Positions 54,296 through 61,665 of a stretch of 64,000 nucleotides of DNA are shown in pieces. The stretch spans positions 1-64,000 of the forward strand of contig NZ_CATNLZ010000004.1 of the NCBI RefSeq assembly GCF_950101795.1, given 5' to 3'. The notes beneath the pieces were generated by a model. That model was not told the DNA's origin. It ran no database searches and saw nothing but the letters and a program-made list of their open reading frames with translations. This DNA is from Nocardioides sp. T2.26MG-1 (GTDB lineage Bacteria; Actinomycetota; Actinomycetes; Propionibacteriales; Nocardioidaceae). A program made the translations under genes and the position numbers. How positions within the stretch are numbered: position 1 is the first letter of the stretch; each line of letters opens with the position of its first letter.

Positions 54296-55081
54296 CTAGA
54301 GCTCGAGCAGCAGGAAGGTCCGGTCGTCGAAGGTCTCCGCACCCGGGGCGAGCGCCTTGGTGCCGGCATGCCGCCCGATCCGCAGCGGGTCCGCCTCGAT
54401 GTCCGCGAACAACGCGCGCTCGCTCTCCTGCCAGGTCTCGGCGAGCACGGGGTAGCCGTCCGAGGCCAGGCAGAGGCTCCGGGCGCCGGCCGGGACGTCG
54501 ACGACCGCGAGGTGCCGGCGCGGGACGGGACGTCCGTCGAGGCAGGAGTAGAAGTAGGGGCCGTCGGCGTCGACGTTGCGCAACTCCGCCTCGCCGACCA
54601 GCAGGTCGTGCACCGCCCGGCGACCGGGATCGTCCCGACGCAGCTCGTCCACGGACCGGCCCGCCGCCAGTGCCGCCTGCGTGACTGCCCGGCGCGCCTC
54701 GGTCACCACGGACTCGAACCGGTGGTCGTAGAACCTCGCCGCCCCGTCGACGCCGACCCAGCCGTCGCCGACCACCACGACCCGGCGGGCGGTGAGCGAG
54801 AAGACCACGGCCGCCGCCGAGGGACGCTGCGCGCCCTGGTGGGCGGCGGTCGTCTCCGTGAGCCGCTCCACCATCGCGAGCGGCTCCAGGTCGGCAGCGG
54901 CCGCCTCGACGGCACGCACCAGGTCGTCGACCAGCGCGACCGTGGCCGCCGTGGTCACGTCCAGGTCCGTCCCGCGCGGGGTCACACCGTCGAAGACCGC
55001 GGCCCAGCCGTCGGTGACCACCCAGCGGTCGAGGTTGGGCCCCCTCCCGTTGCCCCGCGAGAACCCGGTGACGAGCCTCAT
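54296..55081 (-). CDS. PP2C-like protein phosphatase
   Basis: The 261-residue protein has the metal-site motifs of the PPM/PP2C fold in order: AAVFDGVTP with D31-G32, VVVGDGWVGVDG (about 111-122), LCLASDGYP and the terminal DDRTF (about 252-256). It is a compact, divergent member; the usual DGMGG is DGVTP. Such enzymes dephosphorylate Ser/Thr in proteins, but a small-molecule phosphatase is possible. The ATG is 7 bp after the ybbN-like stop, so the two are co-transcribed. The start has only a weak ribosome site. Confidence 0.75.
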   Translation of the reverse strand: MRLVTGFSRGNGRGPNLDRWVVTDGWAAVFDGVTPRGTDLDVTTAATVALVDDLVRAVEAAAADLEPLAMVERLTETTAAHQGAQRPSAAAVVFSLTARRVVVVGDGWVGVDGAARFYDHRFESVVTEARRAVTQAALAAGRSVDELRRDDPGRRAVHDLLVGEAELRNVDADGPYFYSCLDGRPVPRRHLAVVDVPAGARSLCLASDGYPVLAETWQESERALFADIEADPLRIGRHAGTKALAPGAETFDDRTFLLLEL

Positions 55082-55088
55082 CGAGGAT

Positions 55089-56024
55089 CTAGAAGAGGGC
55101 CGACGCGAGGTTCTGGCGGGCCTTGAGCACCCGCGGGTCGTCGTTGCCGACCGCACCGAACAGCCCGAGCAGGTGCTCGCGCGCCGCGTTGCGCTCGTCA
55201 CCGGCGGTACGCCGGACCAGGTCGATCAGCCGGTTGAAGGCGTCCTCCACGTGGCCGCCGAGCATGTCGAGGTCGGCGACCATCGTCTGCGCGTCGACGT
55301 CGTCGGGGCTGGCAGCGGCGGCGGCCCGGGCCTCGGCCAGGTCCACGCCCTGGGTCCGCTGGAGCAGCTTGGCCATGGCCAGACCAGCGGCCGCCTCGGC
55401 GTCGGCGGGGTTGGCGTCGACGAGCCGCTGGTACTCCGCGACCGCCCCGTCGATGTCCCCGGCGCCCAACGCCTCCTGGGCGGCGGCGTAGCGCGGGTCG
55501 ACGGCCGGCTCGTCGGTCTCCTCGCCCTCGGCCGGTGCGGCGTGCCGCGGCTGGTGCCGCCCGGCGACCCCGTTGACCGTGAGCTGCTGCATGACCTGGG
55601 TCAGTGCGGCGCGCAGCTCCTCGAGCGGCAGCACGTCCTGGAACAGCGGGGCGGGCCGGCCGTCGAGCACCGCGACCACCAGCGGCACCGACGGGATCTG
55701 CATCGCCTGCGCGATCGCCGGCACCTGGTCGATGTCGACCAGCCCGGCGAGGAACCGGCCCTCGAACTCGCCCGACAGCGTCTCCAGGTCGCGGGCGAGC
55801 TGGGCGCTCTCCGGCATCCGGGAGGGCGAGTAGAACACCAGGAGCACCGGGGCCGTCGTGGAGGCCTCGATGGTCGCCTGGAAGTTCTGCTCGCTGACCT
55901 GCACGGCGTACGACGAGCCACCGGCGGTGGCCCCCGCCGGCGCTCCAGGTACCGGCGGGGCCGCCGGGCTCTTGAGTCCCGAGAGGTCGATCGCTCCCGG
56001 GCGGGAGAACGGCTGCTGCGTCAT
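55089..56024 (-). CDS. YbbN/CnoX-like thioredoxin-fold TPR co-chaperone without cysteines
   Basis: The 311-residue protein has a low-complexity N-terminus (1-38), a thioredoxin-fold domain (about 40-150) and C-terminal TPR-like repeats (about 180-305). The redox CxxC of thioredoxins is absent: the aligned stretch reads FYSPSRMPES, and I find no cysteine in the whole protein. Actinobacterial YbbN relatives are thought to hold unfolded proteins and pass them to GroEL; redox activity is excluded here. It is the first gene of a pair with the PP2C-like phosphatase. Confidence 0.85.
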   Translation of the reverse strand: MTQQPFSRPGAIDLSGLKSPAAPPVPGAPAGATAGGSSYAVQVSEQNFQATIEASTTAPVLLVFYSPSRMPESAQLARDLETLSGEFEGRFLAGLVDIDQVPAIAQAMQIPSVPLVVAVLDGRPAPLFQDVLPLEELRAALTQVMQQLTVNGVAGRHQPRHAAPAEGEETDEPAVDPRYAAAQEALGAGDIDGAVAEYQRLVDANPADAEAAAGLAMAKLLQRTQGVDLAEARAAAAASPDDVDAQTMVADLDMLGGHVEDAFNRLIDLVRRTAGDERNAAREHLLGLFGAVGNDDPRVLKARQNLASALF

Positions 56025-56139
56025 GCGGGGCCCCCGCGGAATCGTGGGCTGGAGGAGCGAAGCGGGGGAAGCACGCGACTTCGTGGGGTGCTCATGGGCC
56101 CCATCCTAGGGAGGGGCGGGGCATCCACTCACACGCGGC

Positions 56140-57348
56140 TCAGGCGAGGCCCAGGGCCACGGCCTCCTCGCGCAGCTCCTCGCGGACGCTCGGGTGGGCG
56201 GCGTGCTCGATGATCTGGCGCGCCTGCTCCCGCTGGTCGTTGCCGAACACCGTGGCGAGGCCCTGCTCGGTGACGATCGCGCTCATCTGGAAGGACGTGA
56301 TCGGCTCGTCGACCATCGGGACGACCGTGGAGCAGTTGGCCTTCGGGTGCCACGAGCGGAGGGCGAGGAACGCCTGGCCGCCTGCGCTGTGCATGGCGCC
56401 GACGATGAAGTCGGTCTGGCCGCCGAAGCCCGAGTGGATGCGGGCGTTGATGCGCGAGGCGTTGGCCTGGCCGAACAGGTCGACCTGGAGCGCGGTGTTC
56501 ACGCTGACCATCTTGGGGTTGCGGGCGATCCGGCCCGGGTCGTTGGTGACCTCGGTGCGCACCATCTCCACGCGCTCGTTGCCGTCCACCCACTCGAGCA
56601 GCTCGGGCGAGCCGAACAGGAACGACGCGGAGATCGGGATGTTGCGGTCGAGGGCGCCGATCTTCTCCAGGGCGAGCACGCTGTCGGAGAACATCTCGGT
56701 CCACACCCGCAGGCCGCTGCGACTGGTGAGGCCGTGCATGGTGGCGTCCGGGACGGCGCCGATGCCGGCCTGGAGCGTCGAGCCGTCCGAGACCCGCTCG
56801 GCGACCAGCTGGCCGATCCGGGCCGAGGTCTCGTCGATGGCGCTGACAGGTGCGGTCGGCATCGGCTCGTCCGCGTCGATCAGCACGTCGATCTGGTCGA
56901 GGTCGACCAGCGCGTCGCCGAAGGTCCACGGCATGTTGTGGTTGACCTGGGCGATCACGAGGCCGCCGTTGCGCCGGGTGGCCTCGATCGCGGCGGGCAG
57001 GACATTGACCTCCACGCCGAGCGACACCTTGCCGTCTCTCGGGGGCGTCGTGTGGATGACGACCGCGTCCGGCGGGAGCTGCTTGCCGAACAGCGAGGGC
57101 ACCATCGACAGCCGCGACGGCACGTAGCTCAGCCGGGGACTCTTGCGCTGGCCGGGGCCGACGAAGGACGTCTCGAGGACCACGCCCTCGCGGTCGGGCA
57201 GCTGCGGCTGGCCGTTCAGCGCCCAGAGGCGGTACTCGTCCAGGGCGTCGTCGACCAGCTTGACCGTGTGCCACGGCGTGGCGTGGTTGCCGGTCACGAC
57301 GACGCGGGGGTTGGCGGGCAGGGACGCGAGTGCCTGAGCGAGATCCAC
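56140..57348 (-). CDS. Acetyl-CoA hydrolase / CoA-transferase family protein
   Basis: The 402-residue enzyme belongs to the Cat1/4-hydroxybutyrate CoA-transferase family. The CoA-loop signature is LQAGIGAVPDATM (about 195-207). The conserved active-site Glu is likely in VWTEMFSDSV (about 217), and GGQTDFIVGAMHS is the C-terminal motif. It transfers CoA between acids such as acetate and succinate or propionate. The frame begins with two GTG codons at 57375; I prefer the GTG at 57348, which has GGTGGA 9 nt upstream. It lies 126 bp downstream of the acyl-CoA mutase subunit, pointing to short-chain acid metabolism. Confidence 0.85.
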   Translation of the reverse strand: MDLAQALASLPANPRVVVTGNHATPWHTVKLVDDALDEYRLWALNGQPQLPDREGVVLETSFVGPGQRKSPRLSYVPSRLSMVPSLFGKQLPPDAVVIHTTPPRDGKVSLGVEVNVLPAAIEATRRNGGLVIAQVNHNMPWTFGDALVDLDQIDVLIDADEPMPTAPVSAIDETSARIGQLVAERVSDGSTLQAGIGAVPDATMHGLTSRSGLRVWTEMFSDSVLALEKIGALDRNIPISASFLFGSPELLEWVDGNERVEMVRTEVTNDPGRIARNPKMVSVNTALQVDLFGQANASRINARIHSGFGGQTDFIVGAMHSAGGQAFLALRSWHPKANCSTVVPMVDEPITSFQMSAIVTEQGLATVFGNDQREQARQIIEHAAHPSVREELREEAVALGLA

Positions 57349-57474
57349 GAGGACGATTCCACCAGACCCCACCACCCCCCACCCGGGCCGGAAGTCCCCT
57401 GGGTGCGGGCCGACGGTCTTGGGACGTTCGGCGGCTACCGACGGGTAGCGGTTGGGACCTCGGAACCGGCCGAC

Positions 57475-59163
57475 TCAGAACCGGGCGGGCTCGCGGTACT
57501 CCCCCCATTCGGCGCGGAGCGCGTCGCAGATCTCGCCGAGCGTCGCCTCGACCCGGACGGCGTCGAGCATCGGCTCGATGAGGTTGTCGTCCGCACGGGC
57601 GGCGTCGACCATCCGGGCGAGCGCGGCGCGCACCGCGGCGTCGTCGCGGCCCTGCCGGCGGGCGTCGAGCTCGCGGACCTGGTCGACCTCGACCTCGTGG
57701 GAGACCCGCAGGATCTCCAGGTCGTGGGTGACCGACTCCTCGTGACAGTTGACGCCGACGACCCGCTTGTCGCCCTTCTCGAGCGCGGTCTGGTACTGGA
57801 ACGCGGCCTCGGCGATCTCGGACATGAACCAGCCGTCCTCGATGCCGCGCAGCAGGCCCCGGGTGACCGGGTGCTCACCGCGACGCACCGCCTCGGCCAG
57901 GTCGGCGGGTCGGTCCGAGGTCAGCGGCGAGCCGCCCATCGCGAGGATCTTGTCGAAGATCGCGGTCGCCTCGGCCTCGAGCCGGTCGGTGAGCTCCTCG
58001 ACGTACCAGGAGCCGCCCAACGGGTCTGCGACGTTGACGACGCCGGTCTCCTCCATGATCACCTGCTGGGTGCGCAGCGCGATCTCGGCGGCCTGCTCGC
58101 TGGGCAGAGCCAGTGTCTCGTCGAGTGCGTTGGTGTGCAGCGAGTTGGTGCCGCCCAGCACGGCGGAGAGCGCCTCGATGCCGGTGCGGACGACGTTGTT
58201 GTAGGGCTGCTGCGCGGTCAGCGAGACGCCCGCGGTCTGGGTGTGGAAGCGCAGCCACTGCGCCTTCTCGGTGGTCGCGCCGTAGACATCGCGCATCCAG
58301 CGGGCCCAGATGCGGCGGGCCGCGCGGAACTTCGCGATCTCCTCGAAGAAGTCGACGTGGGCGTCGAAGAAGAACGACAGCCCGGGTGCGAACACGTCGA
58401 CGTCGAGCCCGCGGGACAGCCCGAGCTCGACGTACCCGAACCCGTCGGCGAGCGTGAACGCCAGCTCCTGCGCGGCCGTCGAGCCCGCCTCGCGGATGTG
58501 GTACCCCGACACCGAGAGCGGCTTGTACGCCGGAATCTTCTCGGTGCAGTACTCCATCAGGTCGCCGATCAGCTTCAGGTGCGGCTCAGGCCCGAAGATC
58601 CACTCCTTCTGGGCGATGTACTCCTTGAAGATGTCGGTCTGCAGCGTGCCGTTGAGCTTGGTCGTGTCGACGCCCGCCCGCTCCGCGGCGACGATCATCA
58701 TGCAGAAGATCGGGACAGCGGGGCCGCTGATCGTCATCGACGTCGTCACGTCGCCGAGGTCGATGCCGTCGAAGAGGATCTCCATGTCGGCGGCCGAGTC
58801 GATCGCGACACCGCAGTGGCCGACCTCGCCCAGCGAGCGCGGGTCGTCGGAGTCGCGGCCCATCAGCGTCGGCATGTCGAAGGCCACGCTGAGGCCGCCG
58901 CCGCCGCGGCCGAGGATCATCCGGTAGCGCTCGTTGGTCTGGCGGGCGTTGCCGAAGCCCGCGAACTGCCGGATCGTCCAGGTGCGCCCACGGTAGCCGG
59001 TCGGGTACAGCCCACGCGTGTAGGGGAACTCGCCGGGCCACTCCGAGTCGTCGGTGCCGTACGCCGGCGCCACCTCCAGTCCGCTCAGCGTGGTGAAGTC
59101 GGCCGTGCGGACCCGCGAGGCGTCGTAGCGGGCCTGCCAGCGGGTGCGTGCGCTCTCGGTCAT
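57475..59163 (-). CDS. Acyl-CoA mutase large subunit (methylmalonyl/isobutyryl-CoA mutase type)
   Basis: The 562-residue protein is the TIM-barrel substrate domain of B12-dependent acyl-CoA mutases (TWTIRQFAGFGNA at 61-73, GGGGLSVAFDMPT, LGGTNSLHTNALDE). The cobalamin-binding domain with DxHxxG is absent, and the length fits split enzymes such as IcmA or HcmA, which need a separate small subunit; none is in this window. Y57 aligns by eye with the pocket tyrosine of methylmalonyl-CoA mutase, so the substrate is open. TACTAT lies 7 nt before the ATG, with a palindrome overlapping it. An adjacent CoA-transferase fits propionate/succinate metabolism. Confidence 0.88.
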   Translation of the reverse strand: MTESARTRWQARYDASRVRTADFTTLSGLEVAPAYGTDDSEWPGEFPYTRGLYPTGYRGRTWTIRQFAGFGNARQTNERYRMILGRGGGGLSVAFDMPTLMGRDSDDPRSLGEVGHCGVAIDSAADMEILFDGIDLGDVTTSMTISGPAVPIFCMMIVAAERAGVDTTKLNGTLQTDIFKEYIAQKEWIFGPEPHLKLIGDLMEYCTEKIPAYKPLSVSGYHIREAGSTAAQELAFTLADGFGYVELGLSRGLDVDVFAPGLSFFFDAHVDFFEEIAKFRAARRIWARWMRDVYGATTEKAQWLRFHTQTAGVSLTAQQPYNNVVRTGIEALSAVLGGTNSLHTNALDETLALPSEQAAEIALRTQQVIMEETGVVNVADPLGGSWYVEELTDRLEAEATAIFDKILAMGGSPLTSDRPADLAEAVRRGEHPVTRGLLRGIEDGWFMSEIAEAAFQYQTALEKGDKRVVGVNCHEESVTHDLEILRVSHEVEVDQVRELDARRQGRDDAAVRAALARMVDAARADDNLIEPMLDAVRVEATLGEICDALRAEWGEYREPARF

Positions 59164-59170
59164 ACGTCAG

Positions 59171-59186
59171 ATAGTAGGACGTCCTA
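59171..59186 (-). promoter_or_regulatory. Mutase promoter with overlapping palindromic operator
   Basis: On the minus strand TACTAT (59171-59176) ends 7 nt before the ATG. The perfect 12-bp palindrome TAGGACGTCCTA (59175-59186) overlaps its upstream edge, where a bound repressor would exclude RNA polymerase. The regulator is unknown; the MarR gene at 59895 is a nearby candidate without direct evidence. Confidence 0.55.
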
Positions 59187-59214
59187 GTAAATGCGTCGAG
59201 GGGTGCTGCGGTTT

Positions 59215-59295
59215 CCCCGGTGTACCGGGGATGTTGGCGCTTCTCGGCCGTTGCAACAGCCGAGAAGCGGAAAGATCCCCGGTACACCGGGGATC
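59215..59295. repeat. Nested triple palindrome between mutase and YjbR-type genes
   Basis: Three dyads lie in a row: CCCCGGTGTACCGGGG (59215-59230), a CGCTTCTCGGC/GCCGAGAAGCG stem (59238-59248 with 59259-59269) and CCCCGGTACACCGGGG (59277-59292, extended by GAT/ATC outside). The outer two are inverted copies, so the full 81 bp can also form one long hairpin. It lies downstream of the YjbR-type gene on the minus strand and may terminate it. The symmetry looks more like a mobile REP unit. Confidence 0.75.
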
Positions 59296-59306
59296 CTCCG
59301 GCCGCC

Positions 59307-59855
59307 TCACCGCACCCAGCGGTACACCTGCCCGTCGCGGACCTCGACGGAGGTGGGCGGCCGCGGCGTGGGGTGGGCGCGGAGGTGGGCGAGCACCTGC
59401 TGCCGGCCGCGCAGGGACACGGCGCCGTCGGTGAAGTGCAGGTGGGGGTGGAGCATCGGCTGGAGGTCGGCCCACTCCCCCGCGTCCATCGCCGCCCAGG
59501 CGGCCGCGGTGGGCGCCGGCAGGTCGGGCAGGTCGTGGAGCATCTGCGGGGTGCACATCCGCCACGCGTCGGTGACCAGCTCGCGCATCTCGTCGGGGTC
59601 GAGCCGGTCCAGGTGCGCGCACACCCACTGGTAGCGCAGGTCGCGGGGCGGCGGCAGGAAGAACGTCTCGGGGTCGGACTCGATCAGCCCGTCGCGCGCG
59701 TCCCGCGGGTAGCCGAACCCCATCGCGGTCTCGTCGCGGGAGAACCCGACGTACACGATCTGGCGGACCTTGAGCTTGAACCGCCCGCCGGTGAAGGACT
59801 CGTAGGTGCGCGGGAGCGCCAGCCCCACCTCACGCACGTCGTCGGCCGTGACCAC
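59307..59855 (-). CDS. YjbR/MmcQ domain fused to a small NTF2-like remnant
   Basis: The 182-residue protein starts with a YjbR-like domain (about 1-115): LKVRQIVYVGFSRDET, then YQWVCAHLDRLDPDEMRELV. It ends with a segment (about 130-182) with LHPHLHFTDGAVSLRGRQQV and SVEVRDGQVYRW that reads like the last strands of a SnoaL/NTF2-like fold. The NTF2 part is too short to be complete, so a partial or degenerate fusion is possible. The GTG start has no ribosome site; CAGCAT 6 nt upstream is a poor -10. Function unknown. Confidence 0.7.
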   Translation of the reverse strand: MVTADDVREVGLALPRTYESFTGGRFKLKVRQIVYVGFSRDETAMGFGYPRDARDGLIESDPETFFLPPPRDLRYQWVCAHLDRLDPDEMRELVTDAWRMCTPQMLHDLPDLPAPTAAAWAAMDAGEWADLQPMLHPHLHFTDGAVSLRGRQQVLAHLRAHPTPRPPTSVEVRDGQVYRWVR

Positions 59856-59894
59856 GGGTCGATGCTGGCACGGCCCGCCGACACCGCGCGGACC

Positions 59895-60383
59895 CTAGAA
59901 GTCGCCGGCCTCGCGGCGCACCGGCTCGAGCAGTGCGGACAGCTGCGCGAGCTGCTCGCCCGAGAGCGCGCCGAGGGCGAAGTCGGCCGCGAGCAGGTCG
60001 GCGGTCGCGACCTCGACCAGCGCCCGGCCGGCCGGCGTGATCTCGGCGAGCACGGCACGGCCGTCGTCGGGGTGCGCCCGGCGCTCGATCAGCCCCGCTG
60101 CCTCGAGCCGGCGCACGATCGAGGTCACCGACGTGGGATGCACCTGGAGCCGCTCGCCCATCTTGCCCAGCGGCAGCGACCCGCGCGAGGAGAACACCAG
60201 CAGCACCAGCGCCTCGTAGCGGGCGAAGGTCAGACCGTGCGGCTTGAGGATCGCGTCGAGACGCCCGATCACCAGCTGCTGGACCCGCATCAGCGAGGTC
60301 ACCGCATGCATCGCGGGCACGCCGTCCCAATGGGTGCCCCACTGCCGGGCGGCCTCGTCGATGGGGTCGAAGGGGAGAGCCAC
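59895..60383 (-). CDS. MarR family transcriptional regulator
   Basis: The 162-residue winged-helix protein has a recognition region GKMGERLQVHPTSVTSIVRRLEAAGLI (about 74-99) followed by the HPDDGRAVLAEITPAG wing. The N-terminal helix pattern RQWGTHW...MHAVTSLMRVQQLV is common in actinobacterial MarR proteins linked to acyl-CoA metabolism, though that role is inference. The GTG start is supported by TAGGGT (60390-60395) 6 nt upstream. It precedes the YjbR-type gene on the same strand by 39 bp. Confidence 0.88.
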   Translation of the reverse strand: MALPFDPIDEAARQWGTHWDGVPAMHAVTSLMRVQQLVIGRLDAILKPHGLTFARYEALVLLVFSSRGSLPLGKMGERLQVHPTSVTSIVRRLEAAGLIERRAHPDDGRAVLAEITPAGRALVEVATADLLAADFALGALSGEQLAQLSALLEPVRREAGDF

Positions 60384-60486
60384 GACTGGACCCTAGGGCA
60401 CGGCCCGAATCCGGCGCCGGTCGCGCCCGTAACGGGGTTGCTCCCGCGACCCCGTCAGGAGGATCCTCGGAAACGAGGTGATCGTG

Positions 60487-61131
60487 ATGAGTACCCTGAC
60501 CGTCCCCGACGGCATGCCGACCCTCTCCCGCGGCCGGCACCGGACGCCGCGACGCGGCGCCTGCATGATGGAGATCGCCTCGCTGCTCGCCGGCGAGCCG
60601 TGGTCCGACCACCCGTCCTGCACCCATCCGCTGCTGGCCCACCTGGCCCGGTTGGTCAACGACAGCAGCACCGACGCCGGCCGGCAGCGGCTGATCACGC
60701 TGGTGCCGGCGCTCGTCGGCCGGCGCGGCGACGACGACACCTGGCTCCGGCTGCCGGTGGCGGTGGCCGCGGGGACGATCCTCGACGTGCCCGAGGGGAC
60801 CCAGCGGATCCTCGCGGCGGGCCTGCTGCGCATCGAGTACCTCTGCGGCGACGCCGGCCCACGGCTCAAGGCGACCCGCCGGGAGGCGGGGGCGACGCTC
60901 GACCTGGTGCCGGGCGCCGTCGCGTGGGCGGGTCGGCGCGGGCTCGGCGACCGGGGCGACCTGAAGTCCTTCGCCCGCAACACCGCTCCCACGATGGTGC
61001 GGTGCACGGTCGACGGGATCGTCACCGCCGACGGCCCCGGGTGCGACCGGCGGCTGCGGGCGGTGCTCGAGGCCGGCATCTCGGCGTGCCCGCAGGACCA
61101 GGTCGACCGGCGCACGATGCCGATCCCGTGA
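60487..61131 (+). CDS. Conserved actinobacterial hypothetical protein
   Basis: This 214-residue soluble protein has no recognised catalytic motif. The N-terminal segment RHRTPRRGACMMEIASLLAGE and HPSCTHPLLAHLARLVND are typical of a protein found widely in actinobacteria. The middle is helical. Cysteines in GAC, SCTHP and the C-terminal GCDRR...SACPQD could bind metal, but this is speculative. The ATG at 60487 has GAGGTG 6 nt upstream; an in-frame GTG at 60478 is less likely. It ends 3 bp from the convergent AhpD-like gene. Confidence 0.75.
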   Translation: MSTLTVPDGMPTLSRGRHRTPRRGACMMEIASLLAGEPWSDHPSCTHPLLAHLARLVNDSSTDAGRQRLITLVPALVGRRGDDDTWLRLPVAVAAGTILDVPEGTQRILAAGLLRIEYLCGDAGPRLKATRREAGATLDLVPGAVAWAGRRGLGDRGDLKSFARNTAPTMVRCTVDGIVTADGPGCDRRLRAVLEAGISACPQDQVDRRTMPIP

Positions 61132-61134
61132 CGG

Positions 61135-61593
61135 TCACGGGCTCCAGGCGCCGGCCACCTGCCGGGTCGCGGCGTTGAGCCGGTTCCACACGTTGATCGA
61201 GGTGATCGCGATCAGCAGCGCCGCGAGACCCTGCTCGTCGTACTGCCGCGCCGCCTCGTCCCACACCTCATCGGGCACCGGCTCGCCCCGGTCGGCGACC
61301 CGGGTGACCGCCTCGACCAGGCCGAGGGCCGCGCGCTCCGGGTCGGTGAAGTACGGCGCGTCGCGCCAGGCCGCCACCGCGAACAGCCGCTCGCGGCTGA
61401 TGCCCTCCTTCTCCAGGTTGGTCGAGTGCAGCTCGACGCAGACGCTGCAGCCGTTGATCTGGCTGGCCCGCAGGCGCAGCATCTCGAGGGTCTCGGCGGG
61501 CACCCCGAGCCCCTCGGCCGCACGGTCGTAGGCGATGAGCGACTTCAGCGCGTCCGGGACGACGAAGACGGGGTGGTTCATGCGTGGTTCCAT
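61135..61593 (-). CDS. Carboxymuconolactone decarboxylase / AhpD-like protein
   Basis: The 152-residue all-helical protein has the AhpD-type active site INGCSVCVELH: C49, C52 and H56 form the redox or proton-relay centre. Such proteins are peroxidase reductants or decarboxylases. They are the standard partners of ECF41 sigma factors, and one is encoded divergently here. The ATG at 61593 has AGGAG 7 nt upstream. A promoter with TGTCAGG and CGTC 16 bp apart faces this gene, so it should be transcribed by that sigma factor. Confidence 0.92.
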   Translation of the reverse strand: MEPRMNHPVFVVPDALKSLIAYDRAAEGLGVPAETLEMLRLRASQINGCSVCVELHSTNLEKEGISRERLFAVAAWRDAPYFTDPERAALGLVEAVTRVADRGEPVPDEVWDEAARQYDEQGLAALLIAITSINVWNRLNAATRQVAGAWSP

Positions 61594-61603
61594 GGTGCTC
61601 TCC

Positions 61604-61630
61604 TGTCAGATCGGGCTGGTTCGGTTCGTC
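61604..61630 (+). promoter_or_regulatory. ECF41-type promoter of the sigma-factor gene
   Basis: TGTCAGA (61604-61610) and CGTC (61627-61630) are separated by exactly 16 bp. The reported ECF41 consensus is TGTCACA with CGTC at -10. It is about 36 bp upstream of the sigma factor GTG and indicates autoregulation. Confidence 0.7.
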
Positions 61631-61638
61631 GTAGGGGT

Positions 61639-61665
61639 GACGGACCACGAAGGAGGAACCTGACA
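61639..61665 (-). promoter_or_regulatory. ECF41-type promoter of the AhpD-like gene
   Basis: On the minus strand TGTCAGG (61659-61665) and CGTC (61639-61642) are also 16 bp apart, facing the AhpD-like gene. Its -35 abuts the sigma factor start codon. Together with the plus-strand copy it forms a back-to-back promoter pair in a 72-bp gap. Confidence 0.7.
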
